The notes under the pieces were generated by a model, which ran no database searches, was not told the origin of the DNA, and saw nothing but the letters and a program-made list of their open reading frames with translations. A stretch of DNA of 64,000 bases. It comes from Dryas octopetala (taxonomy: Eukaryota; Streptophyta; Magnoliopsida; Rosales; Rosaceae). Shown here piece after piece: positions 1 to 11,075 of the stretch. Location of the stretch: positions 496,001 through 560,000 of the forward strand of contig OY992838.1 of assembly GCA_963921425.1 (NCBI GenBank), written 5' to 3'. A program made the translations under genes and the position numbers. The stretch's first letter is position 1, and each line of letters starts with the position of its first letter.

Positions 1-1210
1 CTTTTACAAGTAGACACATGTTGTACCCCCCAGGGACTTTTTTCAATTTCATCTATGTTATCGCTTTCATAAATGAGAGTCCTACCACGGACACATTTTT
101 CTTCATTTTCATTCAAAGTGTTAATTGTTTGTATGGACCCCCGGGCCATCAGACATCCAACCCTACCCATATCCGTACCATGCATTCAAGGGAAGCTAAG
201 TACCATGCATTCAAGGCGCGGGTATGGAGAATGCATTCAAGGGAACCTAAGTACCATGCATTCAAAGGAAAATAAATATCATGCATTCAAGGGAAACTAA
301 GTACCATGCATTCGAGAAAATCCCACAATACCATGTATTAAAGGGAAGGGCATCCTACCCCATAAACGGGTTGGACACCCTCCAAATCATCCAAATATCA
401 TAAAGTACAAACTTAATAATCAAAAGAGTTTGTAATTTGGTACGGGCTACATCCGACCCGCCATATAACTCAAACAAAAATAGGGCGATGGTCCGCCCAC
501 CCCTGCCCCCGGGCCATGTTTCCTTCAAACATTTATTTGGGATCCTCTCCCATGTCATGCTCCCCACCTGTGGCTGCTCCATCCTCGGGCTCTACCCCCT
601 GGGTATCTCCCTCTGGGACGTTGGCATGCCCATCATTACTGCCAGCCCCTAGCAGACCACCTGCTTGGCTTGGCTCAGCTCCTCCCCGCACTACTCCAAC
701 TCTTGCCTAGCCTGGTCCGCCTCCTGGCCTGTAGTAGCTCGGCATGCAATGCATTGTTCTGCCCGACCACTTGCCCACCCCCATGTTTCCAACCCCATCC
801 GGGATCGGGGCATATTTGGCCTCATCGGCGTCCCATCACTTGTGGACGCCCAATCAGACTCCATAGAACTGTTATCATCTGAGGAAGCCATGGAATGTCC
901 GACTTCAGTACACCTGCCCATCCAAGACAAACCACAAATCAAGATGGGAAGTGCTCGGCCCACCAAGACAACACCATGGACATTTCAGATCAATACCGGT
1001 TTCCCACCCCCCGTATGTGCTCGGATACCCCCAATTTGACAACATTCACCCTATCACCCTTTCACATGCTCAGCCACCAACCATTTATCAAAGCCAATAT
1101 TCACAATATCAATTCAAAGGGAAGAGCAATGACAACCCAATCCTTACCAGTATTTCGCGGCTTCAACAGCTCAGACGGGTTCCGACCCACTAATCTTGTT
1201 TCCTATGTAC
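1..1210. other. Repeat-rich DNA with no supported gene
   Basis: This stretch is richer in GC between about 430 and 960 than the rest of the intergenic DNA. It contains only short overlapping open frames with biased Pro/Ser content. No intron-exon structure or recognisable domain could be supported. The composition and many short frames are compatible with a decayed transposon, but I cannot name a family. A tandem repeat occupies 176-345 and the assembly gap begins at 1211. Confidence 0.5.
176..345. repeat. Degenerate tandem repeat, about 25-30 base unit
   Basis: About seven copies of a unit around taccatgcattcaaggga follow one another, starting near 176, 201, 231, 252, 276, 301 and 330. Spacing varies from 21 to 30 bases and the copies drift in sequence. 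Short open reading frames through the array encode a repeating His-Ala-Phe-Lys-like peptide, which is a by-product of the repeat rather than evidence of a gene. Confidence 0.85.
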
Positions 1211-1410
1211 NNNNNNNNNNNNNNNNNNNNNNNNNNNNNNNNNNNNNNNNNNNNNNNNNNNNNNNNNNNNNNNNNNNNNNNNNNNNNNNNNNNNNNNNNN
1301 NNNNNNNNNNNNNNNNNNNNNNNNNNNNNNNNNNNNNNNNNNNNNNNNNNNNNNNNNNNNNNNNNNNNNNNNNNNNNNNNNNNNNNNNNNNNNNNNNNNN
1401 NNNNNNNNNN
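1211..1410. other. Assembly gap (200 N)
   Basis: Exactly 200 unknown bases. The round number suggests a scaffold placeholder rather than a measured length. The gap lies just upstream of an isolated GDSL last exon on the + strand, so the missing exons of that gene copy could lie in it. Confidence 0.98.
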
Positions 1411-1580
1411 ACATAGAAGATCACCTTTTTGTTTTTTTGGTAATATAATTGATTGAATCTTATGAGCATCGATTCAATTGGCACCTGAGTAATGGAGAGA
1501 GCGAGAGAGGTGTGGGCAGCTCTATAAAAGGTATTGCTGTTGTTGTTTTTTTATTTGTTTGTTTATTTCTATAATTTCAG

Positions 1581-1772
1581 GATTTGAAGTTAAGAAGAAT
1601 GGCTGCTGTGGTACTGGTGCAGTGGAAACAGCGATATTATGTAACCAATTTAGTCCTTTCACATGTACAAATGCATCTAAATATATATGTGTTTTGGGAT
1701 TCAGTTCATCCCACGGAAAGGGCTTACAACGTTTCTCAGTTGCTTCAAAAACACATAAATAAGTTCTTTTGA
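1581..1772 (+). pseudogene. Isolated, frameshifted last exon of a GDSL esterase/lipase
   Basis: The exon follows a good acceptor (ataatttcag) and reads FEVKKNGCCGTG and then CNQFSPFTCTNASKY, which is the block before the last catalytic motif in EXL-type GDSL lipases. Inside an AT dinucleotide run at about 1680-1688 the frame shifts. The second half, YVFWDSVHPTERAY to a TGA stop at 1770-1772, is in another frame. It still contains the Asp-x-x-His catalytic pair (DSVH). The likely cause is expansion of the AT run. No other exon lies between it and the assembly gap at 1211-1410, and it points opposite to the four intact paralogues downstream. It is best read as a pseudogene remnant, although an assembly error in the AT run or missing exons inside the gap remain possible. 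Confidence 0.85.
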
Positions 1773-2232
1773 GACTACCATTGATATCAAAGAGTATAGC
1801 GTACATATTGACTCTGTCATATATATCCATCTAAATAAATAGACAGATTGATGCATCTAAATATGTTTTTCCTTGTAATTCTCTATAATCAATTATTTCT
1901 CATAGCCACAGTAATAGTGCTTATATAATCAAGAAGCTATGAAGAACTTCTCGTTTGATTTGCTTGTTTCATATAGCTAGCAAACAATGGTGAGAGAAAA
2001 TCACCAGATTTTATGGAAGTATCATAGATCAAACGATTGCCAATTGCAAACTATAAATTAAATAGCATAACATTTGCCAAATGAGAACCCTCGGAATAAA
2101 TCTAGAGGCTATAGAGCTAGCCAGCAAATAAATTTTACATGTAAAAAAATTGGCACGATTGATTGGAACTGAGGATTGTGCAGCAGATTCTAAACCAATA
2201 TACCAACCTGGATTGGGGCTAATGAATGAATC
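1773..2232. other. Intergenic DNA shared in part with the flank of gene B
   Basis: No gene seen. The part at about 2040-2145, just downstream of gene A on the - strand, matches about 5455-5555 downstream of gene B (shared words include gagaacccT and agcaaataaatttta). The A/B duplication therefore includes the 3' flank. Confidence 0.7.
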
Positions 2233-3920
2233 TCAGAAGAAGCGGTTACCATATTTGTATAGTATCTGCTGCACAATGATGTTGTATGCTCTTTCTGTAG
2301 GATGGTAGCTGTCCCAGAAAACATACTTAGAGTCATCTGTACACGTCCGATGATACTGGTTGCACAGTTTTGATACTTCAATAATCCCACTACCACAACA
2401 CCCTTTATTCGCAACTTCAAACCCTGGATTGAATGATCATCCTATTCATATTTCTTTAAGTTATATACTGCAAGCAAATTGAAAAAAATAAAAAATCTAT
2501 TTAATTACCGTATTTATTGGGGTTTATGATGAGATCAAGTAGTGGGTTGTAGATGTCAATATAGACCAGCCTTAAGTTGGGCAAGTTTTTGTTAAGGCCA
2601 TCTATCTCTTCAGAGAGTTTGGAATTGAACAACTGGACTGCTTGGTTTTGATTCTCTGCACATTTTCTTTCTATGCCTCCTCCCACCGTTCGTTGAGATG
2701 GCACACATCCAATAGGAGGTACATTGAGGACACCTATTCTTCGTGCACCCAATTCATATAATTCCTATGTACCAATATATACATAAGTAATTTGCTAAAC
2801 GGAATCAAATATATATATATATAAATAAAACATTAGTAGTTAGTTAATTTGGTTTATAATTGGTTGAAGTTACCTTGACGAAATGAGAAGCATGGTTGAG
2901 CACAAAGTCAGTGTAAGAAGGAACATCGAAGTCCAATTTTCGAATACCACTAAGGAAATAGGTATTAGAAATATCGTTGGTGCCTGCTACCACAATAATG
3001 ACACAATTTGATATGATGAAGTTTGCTCTCTCTTCTCCAACAAGTGCTTTCAGCTTGCCTATGTACTCTTTGAACTGTTGCAACTGGTCCGATATTGATG
3101 CAACTCCTCCCTAAATATTAATTCATTTTATAAAAAACAATACATTAATAAAATCGAATTATTAGTTAAGAATTAATGCATGTAGAGGGGTAAAAAGAAA
3201 AAAGAAAAAAAGTTAAATAGGGCGTATACCGCGAGTTGTGCTGTCAAGGGGTCAAAACCAGAGCCACCAGCAGCAAAGTTAACACCAGTAAGGAGATCGG
3301 TGGGCTGTAGAGTTTGATCTAAATAGGCTGGCAACACCTCTTTAACTCCATAACCTTCCACTAGAAGATTAAAAAACAAAAGAAAAGCACAAAGATTCAT
3401 TAAATTAAATACCACTAGAAGATTATTAAAGTGGAGTACGTTGATATATTAGTTGCAGATGGAAGTTAACTTGGGCAATTATAATTATAATGATAATTAG
3501 TGCAATTAATAACATGTATATATAAAGAGGAAAAAGAGAGAGCTACGAATACATGCAGTTGGTACGTACGTACGTACCAATGAAGTCGGCGGGAACCTTG
3601 CCATTGGAAAATCGACCAGTAGGGATTCCTCCCTTGAAGTCTTTGCCATAAGGAAGGAAATTGCACCTGGCAAGTGTTTGGAGATTGTTGTTGTTGTTGC
3701 CCGTATCAACGATCGAATCTCCGAATGCAATCACTGCAGGAACACTTACATTCCCCGGCAGCTTCATCCTTGCAGCTGCCGCTTCCGAAATATAATTAAC
3801 ATAGTTACTAGAAACAAACAACAATATTATTATTAATATTGTGGTGGATGTGGACGTGGATGTGGTCAACCAATTGTATGAGTACTGCCTCTGCCTCTGC
3901 CTCACGTTGGGACTACACAT
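2233..3920 (-). CDS. GDSL esterase/lipase, EXL type (copy A)
   Basis: Predicted extracellular serine esterase/lipase of the plant GDSL (SGNH) family, about 385 residues. Exons from high to low coordinate are 3920-3578, 3360-3230, 3110-2874, 2764-2509 and 2423-2233. All junctions are GT-AG with consistent phase. The N-terminus has a hydrophobic stretch ([11 protein letters not shown]) that fits a signal peptide or anchor. Catalytic blocks are all present: Ser in [11 protein letters not shown], Gly in [10 protein letters not shown], Asn in AGTND and Asp/His in [12 protein letters not shown]. The length matches the family. Exon 3 carries one extra GGA codon compared with paralogues B, C and D. 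It is one of four same-strand tandem copies. The natural substrate cannot be read from sequence; characterised EXL relatives act in pollen coat or cell-wall lipid metabolism. Confidence 0.93.
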
Positions 3921-5677
3921 TGCCCCTGCTGAGAAAGGAAACGAAGAAAGTGATCAGAACTGAGTTGTGAACATTCATGCAATAAATATATATAGGTAAT
4001 AGGTGGCTCTGTCGAAGTAGCTAGCAAGATAAGGAAGACGTACGTACAATTACAGTATATATGTCATAGAATAATATCAATCAAATTAATTACAAATTTC
4101 GTTTATACCGTATTATTGGCCTAGCTATATGTTATCCCCATGTTGGGAAGTTTTAGGCAGAGGGCCTCTTTAGAAGGGATCCTCGATCTCCATATGTATG
4201 TTACTCTGTCTGCGTAAAGTGTAGCATCATTCTCATGTTGAAAACAAAACAAACTCATGTCGATGTAGTTCAAATTGGGTGAATTGCGTAGCCTTATTCA
4301 ATTGTGGTTCTATAGCTTTCCTTTAACATTTGAGTAGCTAGAGAAGCAATTTTGAATGTGTTTTATAAGCAAAATGCATTTTCACATATAAAGTAAAAAT
4401 AAAATATTAAATGGTTCCTTCCCTCATGAGCCCTAAAAATTTAAAAATTCATGAATTCATACACTTTTTGTGTATACATAGATTGTATCACATTTATATA
4501 TTTATAATCCTTAAATTTGTAACACATTAGTTAAAGTGAACACACAAAATAATCAATTTTCCTTAGTTATATATGCCATAACTTTCAAAATCTTTTGTCT
4601 CACATGTTTCATCTAATTAATGTACACTCTACTGGTGTTAGTGTGTTACATATATGCACAAGTGAAAGTTTTGAAGAGTGTATCTTGCACGTTTCACGCA
4701 TGTAACATATATATATAAAAAATATTGTTATACGTTAGCTGGCCTAGCTCGTAAGAAGGGTGGTCGGTAGTCGTAATAAAAGAGAATAAAAACACCACTG
4801 CCTCTTTATTACTAGATGTGCAAGTTTGTTGGGTCGGGCCCTCTTGATAGTAGATACAGTTGGAAAGTTGATAAAATCAATGGCTCACTACTTCACTAGC
4901 TAGCTATCAAATTTATGCATATATAGTTAATATGCTTGCAACAGCCACCTAGCATATACGCAATTATGCATGTTTGGTGTGTCTCTGCATCCAATTAAGT
5001 GATTAATTACTACCATGAAACTTGTCTAGTCAATAGCAGACCCCACTTACTACATCATTTGGTTTAATTCTCGATACATCGATCCATACTGAGGATATGC
5101 CAACTAGGTACATATATAATTGAGCCAAAAACCCCCTTCCAAAAAAAAAAAAAAAAATTTAAATACAATTAACCAATTTAAGTCCCTCATTTTAATTAGA
5201 AATTAGGCATGTTTTTCTTTGGTAATTAAATGGATTAAATAAAGTTGTTGGCTGACAAATGCGACAAGTGCTTATTATAATTCAATTGAAGCAGTTACTT
5301 GTTAAAATTAATAAAATCGTGCTTAATATCAATTATGCCACAGAAAAGATTGATAAGATAAAATTACATATATGGTGTTTAATGTCGGTACTGGTGAGAT
5401 AAATTTACCAGATTTTATTAATGGGGGATACTAAAACTGCAAGCTGTCACATTTTGTAAACTATAAACTCAATAGCTTAACACTATTTGTCAAATCAGAA
5501 CCCTAGGGATAAATTTAGAGGCTAGAACTAGCAAATAAATTTTAAATGTAAAAAATGACCCGATTTACATGAAAGGAGTTTGCAAGATGAGTTTTATTAA
5601 TTGACTGAAACTGAATGATTGGTCCAGTTGGGAAATAAATTCAGGATAATGAGTAGTACGTAATTGTCTTAGTGGAC
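3921..5677. other. Intergenic DNA between GDSL genes A and B
   Basis: No gene seen. It contains the upstream region of gene A, including a block at about 4565-4950 that is duplicated upstream of gene B. It also holds the 3' flank of gene B at about 5455-5677 and AT-rich simple sequence, including a poly-A run near 5142-5157. Confidence 0.75.
4565..4950. repeat. Duplicated upstream block (partner at 10077-10410)
   Basis: The block begins cataactttcaaaatctttt and aligns with 10077-10410 over most of its length. Shared words include atatatgcacaag, gggtggtcggtagtc, gcaagtttgttgggtcgg and ataaaatcaatggctcac. It lies about 0.65-1.0 kb upstream of the start of gene A. The partner lies about 0.95-1.3 kb upstream of gene B. 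A second shared segment continues at about 5255-5345 and 10428-10515. The arrangement shows that the tandem duplication that made A and B carried their promoters. Confidence 0.85.
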
Positions 5678-8600
5678 TCAAAAGAAGCGGTTGGCATATT
5701 TGTTTAGAATCTGCTGCACAATGATGTTGTATGCGCTTTGAGTAGGATGGTAGCTGTCCCAAAATACATACTTAGAGTCATCTCTACAGGTATGCTGATA
5801 CTGGTTGCACAGTTTTGTTACTTCAATTAGCCCACTGCCACAACACCCTTTATTCGCAACTTCAAACCCTGCATATCATCATATTCATATTTCTTTAAGT
5901 TATATTGAAACCAAATTGAAAAAATAAATATTGATAAAATTGAGGCTTAATTAATTATTAATCTAATAATTACCGTATTTATGGGGGTTTATGATGAGAT
6001 CAAGTAGTGGGTTGTAGATGTCGATATAGACCAGCCTTGAGTTGGGCAGGTTTTTGTTAAGGTTGTCCATCTCTACAGAGAGTTTGGAATTGAACAGCTC
6101 CGATGCTTGGTTTTGGTTCTCTGCACAACCTCTTTCTATGCCTCCTCCCACCGTTCGTTGAGATGGCACACATCCAATAGGGGGTGCACTCAGAACACCT
6201 ATTCTTCGTACACCCAATCCATATAGTTCCTACATATAAATATATAATACATACATATATATAATTTGCTAATTAAATCAAATATATTTATACATAAATA
6301 AAATATTAGTTAGATATATATAATTAGGTACAGCTAGTAGTTTATTAGTTGAAAATGAAGGTACCTTGATGAAACTTGAAGCATAGTTGAGCATAAAGTC
6401 AGTGTAAGAAGGAACATCAAAGTCCAATTTTCGAATACCGCTAAGGAAATAGGTATTAGAAATATCGTTACTGCCTGCTACCATAAATATCACACTGTTT
6501 GATATGATGAAGTTTGTTCTCTCTTCTCCAACAAGTTCTTTCAGCTTTCCTATGTACTCTTTGAAGTGCTGCATTTGGTCCGATAGTGATGCAACTCCCT
6601 ATATATATACATTCATTTTATCAAAAATAATAAATAAGTAGTAAACAAAGACATGCAGCTCTTAATTGGAGTATTATTAATTAATTAATTAATTAAGAAT
6701 TAATGCTAGGTTAATTGTACGTATACCGCGGTTTGTGATGTCAAAGGGTCATAACCAGCGCCACCAACGGCTAAGTTAACACCAGTAAGGAGATCACTGG
6801 GCTGTAAGGTTGGATCCAAATACGCTGGCAAAAACTCTTTAATTCCCAGTGCTTCCACTATATATAAGAATAAAGGAAAAAATAACAAAACATTCATCAA
6901 ATTAAGAACGACAGTGGCGAATTCAAGAGTTCCAACTTTTCGGCATTTTTATATCGTCTCAATATATAGTGTCTTTGAATTCAACTCGTTGCACTTTGAC
7001 TGAGGAAAGATGAGTTAATGGGACCTCTTAGCTAGCTAGCAATAATAAACAGATGGAAAATTTGAAAAATTAGTAACTATTTGTTCTATTTAAAAGTTTT
7101 TAATTAGTTTTGTGTTTTGATTTTTATAAAGCTAACCATCGAATAGTACTCAAGTTTTCATTGAAATTTTTTGAATCCTCCTCAACTAGTGTTTGAACCT
7201 TATCAAGTAATGCTCACACGAATTTGAGCCATTCTTGATAAAAGCTTGAGTAATATTACTTGAGAATTAAATTTATAAATCTAAAAAAAATATAGATATT
7301 CATTAAAAAAAGCAAAAGGAAAAGCCACAAAGGTGGACAATAAAAAAAAAACAAACAACAAACCAAGCAAAAGTCAAATATAAAGGAAAACAAAAGACAA
7401 AACAACAACTCCAATTAATGAACAAAAAGAACCAAAACACAACCCTAGCCCCTCAATTGCAGGGGAGTCCATCGATCAGTAAGTAGGACCCCCAACAGAG
7501 AAGATGGAGGGGAATTTCGAAGTACTAGTAGTCTAGGATTTTTTTAGGCCAATTGGTATTTAGGATCTCAATCAGGTACGATCCAGAATTTTAGAATTTT
7601 ACTTTTGCGTAGGTTAAACTTGAAGCTAATTTTTTTTTAATGAAAATAATCGCTAAAAATTTCAACAGAGTCTTTTTTGTTTTAATGATATTTCTCAAAT
7701 TTTTAGAGAACATGTTAACACTACACAATTACACGAACATATAATGAATTTGAGGTATTAGAATAAGAGTAAGGACTGTATAGGTTATTATTGGAGGGCC
7801 TTAACATAGTCCTATATGAAGAAAAAAAATAATTTGGATGGGCTATAGCGGATAGCCTGTCCTATAGCCACCCCTTGGATCCGTGCCTGATCTGAATCCT
7901 CAACCGAATTTCACCAATTTTTTATGCATGAAAAAGTCGTTTGTTTAAGTATAGGACCTTAAAGCAAAAGAATAATATATTATTATATTTGTAAATTTGA
8001 TTCAGCTGACGGAATAGAAGAAAGAAGATATTTTACTTATTTATTATTTATCTGTTTAAACCAAAAATTCTCTGGCATTTTTCATGCCTTTTTAATAAAA
8101 TGGAGCCAATGCCCAATAAATATTTTGTTTCATATTATTATGATAATAACCTATTTTTATGGGACATTTTCTTTTGTTCGGAAATGAAAGCCCGGCAGGA
8201 CACCAGCCGCTTTGAGGACAACGGGAATCCCAGCCACACCAAAAAAAAAATGGAATTGGTTTAGGATGGGTCCGTACTAGCCCCCAACAAATTATAAACA
8301 AGAGAACAAAAGGGCGCAAAGCCAAGTTATATACCTCATAAATCATCTTCAAGAATGGAGCCAACACAATCAGGATTGATTTTCTACAAAATCATCTGAC
8401 AACAAAATTATGTGCCAATAACCATTTAGTTTAGTGAGGAGAGTTTAAATTTAAGGGACGTCAGTTATTGATGATAAAAAAACATTAGAATTCTGTATTA
8501 TAACTTTAATTTCAATTTTAGAATTCACATTAATCAAAATTGATGATCTTAATTATGGCAGTGAAAAAATAAGTAATAAAGCACTCTTAATCCTAATATA

Positions 8601-8724
8601 AATAAGTAGCTTGATCGTTATTATAGTAAGAGTCGATCGGGTTATATAAGCTGGCATGGAGTTGATGAGTTGCTGAAAGTACTTAACATCTGCAATTATA
8701 ATTATAGTTAATGCAATTAAGTGG

Positions 8725-8778
<54 letters not shown>

Positions 8779-9136
8779 TAGGTTTAATTGATGATCGAGA
8801 AGTAGTACCAATGAGGTCGGCGGGAACCTTTCCATTGGAAAATCGACCAGTAGGGATTCCTCCTTTGAAGTCTTTGCCATAAGGAAGGAAATTGCACCTG
8901 GCAAATGTTTGGAGATTGTTGTTGTTGTTGCCCGTATCAACTATCGAATCTCCGAATACAATCACTGCAGGAACACTTACATTCGCTGGTAGCTTGAGTT
9001 TTGTAACTGCCGCCTCAGCTTTGATATTATAGATACAAGAAACAAACAACAATATTATTGTGGTGGATGTGGTCAACCAACCATATGCATATGAGTCGTG
9101 CCTCAGCTGCCTCTGCCTCACCTTGGGACTACACAT
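5678..9136 (-). CDS. GDSL esterase/lipase, EXL type (copy B)
   Basis: Predicted secreted GDSL esterase/lipase of about 379 residues, the closest relative of copy A. Exons from high to low are 9136-8809, 6857-6727, 6598-6365, 6229-5974 and 5868-5678; phases match those of A. The start [10 protein letters not shown] matches A, followed by a hydrophobic segment ([11 protein letters not shown]). The catalytic blocks are [26 protein letters not shown] and FWDSYHPTQ. Intron 1 is about 1.95 kb (6858-8808) against 217 bases in A, so it has expanded, probably by insertions. It holds a TC-rich microsatellite close to the donor. Exon 1 and the rest could be taken for two separate fragments because of that intron, but the phase-1 junction (G|TG) joins cleanly. 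Tandem neighbours A and C lie on the same strand. Confidence 0.88.
8725..8774. repeat. GT/GA microsatellite in intron 1 of GDSL copy B
   Basis: A short (GT)n run passes directly into a (GA)n run of about 20 units. Read on the gene strand it is a (TC)n tract starting about 35 bases after the exon 1 donor at 8808. It produces long Leu-Ser repeats in naive translations, which are not part of the protein. Confidence 0.95.
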
Positions 9137-10076
9137 TGCTCCTGCATGCATTAATCCAATTAATATATATATAATATCCAACTCCAGAATAAGCAAACCA
9201 ATCAAAGGATAGGAAAGAAACCAGGTATAGAGATCACTACCTGATCAGAATTAATTTGTGGGTCTTGTTTAATTGCCTGGTTTTCCCTGCATTTATATAC
9301 CTAGATCTCATTTCACGTTATATGTATGACTTATGAAATGAAGGGAAATAGGGAATCAATCCCTCCATTCATGATTGATGCCATTAATTTATTACACAAG
9401 TATTCACAAACACACAACCAGAAGAGAGAGATCGAGAGCGATATCGTGACAGATTTAGCTGTTCTAACTTCTAACTTTGTGCAACATATATGCAATAAAT
9501 ATATATGGGTAATAGTTGCTTCTCTCTCTCACTGTAGCTACCTAGATAATTAGGTAAACAATTATAATGTACAAGAATGAAATTAATTTTTCAATCTCAA
9601 GTTTCCAATCTGCAAATCAAACTGGCCGTATATATTTTAGGTTAATATTAATCAAATAATAAAATCTGTTTCGGCATTTTGTTGAGCTATCGATGCATAA
9701 GGACATAAGTTACATAACCAGAGGAGAATAATGCTATATTTACCACATTTTTATACCATATTTTTATACCAGAGGAATATATAACCAAATTTGTTTTTGT
9801 TTTTTTTTGTGGTTGTTATTTTTTCTCTCCAAGAGACCTCCATTATATAAGTTATGAATTCAGATTCTCAATCTGCTTGATTTTCTTTATTTGTTTTTTA
9901 TTTAACTTTAATTGTGAATTTCAAATATAAAAGTTTGTGATTGAATAAGATCGAAAATAATAGACTCATGATACTTTTTGAGTGTGCCGGTCATATTTAT
10001 AAATTTGTAATATATTGTTAGAATGAAAAAAAAAAAAAAAAACAATATACAAGAAGAGCAGAAAGCTGAATTTGCC

Positions 10077-10515
10077 ATAACTTTCAAAATCTTTTGTCTT
10101 ACACGTTTAATCTAATGTAATGGCGTTCTATATATGCACAAGATTTGAAGAGTTTATCTTGCACGTCTCATGCATGTACGTAAAATATATAATATTGTTA
10201 CTTGTTTTGTTTGGGACACAAAAAGGGTGGTCGGTAGTCCTAATTAAAGAGCAGAAATTAAAGCATCACTGAGTCACTGACTATTAATTACTTGATAGGC
10301 AAGTTTGTTGGGTCGGATCTTCGATCTTGATGGTTGATACAGTTGGGTAGTTCATAAAATCAATGGCTCACTTATTGATCTAGCCACAATTTTATGCAGA
10401 TTAAGATGCAACAGCCAGCTAAAAACGTGACAACTGCTTATTATAATCCAACTGAAGCAGTTTATAATTGTTAAAATTTATAAAATTGTGCTTAAGATCA
10501 AGTACGCCCGGACAG
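10077..10515. repeat. Duplicated upstream block (partner at 4565-5345)
   Basis: Partner of the block upstream of gene A. The first part, 10077-10410, matches 4565-4950. The second part, 10428-10515, matches 5255-5345 (shared words ctgcttattataat, actgaagcagtt and cagaaaag). The intervening A-side DNA is longer, so one copy has lost or gained sequence. Confidence 0.85.
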
Positions 10516-10747
10516 AAAAGTTTAAGTACAGTAGTTATATTTATGAGATGGGAAATAATAATTAATATGAATGCATCTGCTATACGTCAAGTCCATTATG
10601 ATCAATTGCAGTAGTCTAGATGCATGACATATATGTCAGTGGTTTCTAATTAATATTGTGTATGCTTGACTCTATAGAGTCATAGTCATAGCCTTACAGA
10701 TTCATCTCCCAGTGAGAGGCAGAGCACACCCACCAATTTAATGACTC

Positions 10748-10818
10748 TGTTATCTACTATATTTTTTTTTTTTTGGCCGGCCTGGTAATACTTCAATTTA
10801 TCTGCATGTTATCTACTA
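10748..10818 (-). mobile_element. Short retroposon-like insertion with 12-base target duplication
   Basis: The 12-base word tgttatctacta occurs at 10748-10759 and again at 10807-10818. Between the two copies lies a 47-base insert which, read on the - strand, ends in ccaggccggcc followed by a run of about 14 A. The structure is that of a 5'-truncated insertion made by target-primed reverse transcription. The GGCC-An end is shared with other insertions in this window. Confidence 0.75.
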
Positions 10819-11075
10819 ATTAAACATGCATTGGTACGTAAATCATATTGATTGATAGCTATATATTACGCTTTGCCTGATGTCCTTGAATTTGAAAGTT
10901 AATAAAAAAGAGGAGGCTAGGATCTGTGTAATAATTATTAGCTTTCAGCCTTTCAGTTACATAATTAATTTTTTTGAAAGAAGGCTGTAACTTTATTCAA
11001 ATAGAGTTATTGTGAACAGATACAACAAGCGAATCATGTGCCCATAATTAATGGCATGGTCTCATTCTCTTAAAG

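Larger units (their letters stand above)
9137..11075. other. Intergenic DNA between GDSL genes B and C
   Basis: No gene seen. It contains the upstream region of gene B with the duplicated block at 10077-10515, a short T-rich retroposon-like insertion at 10760-10806 and AT-rich filler. The open frame at about 9326-9553 has no supporting features. Confidence 0.75.

Noticed and set aside
437..1193. Possible transposon gag-like peptides near the left edge
   Set aside because: Several Pro/Ser-rich short frames exist on both strands, but none could be matched to a gag or transposase motif, so no element was named.
8092..8367. 91-codon frame inside the large intron of GDSL copy B
   Set aside because: No recognisable domain and no exon structure. 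It lies in an intron that probably holds decayed insertions.
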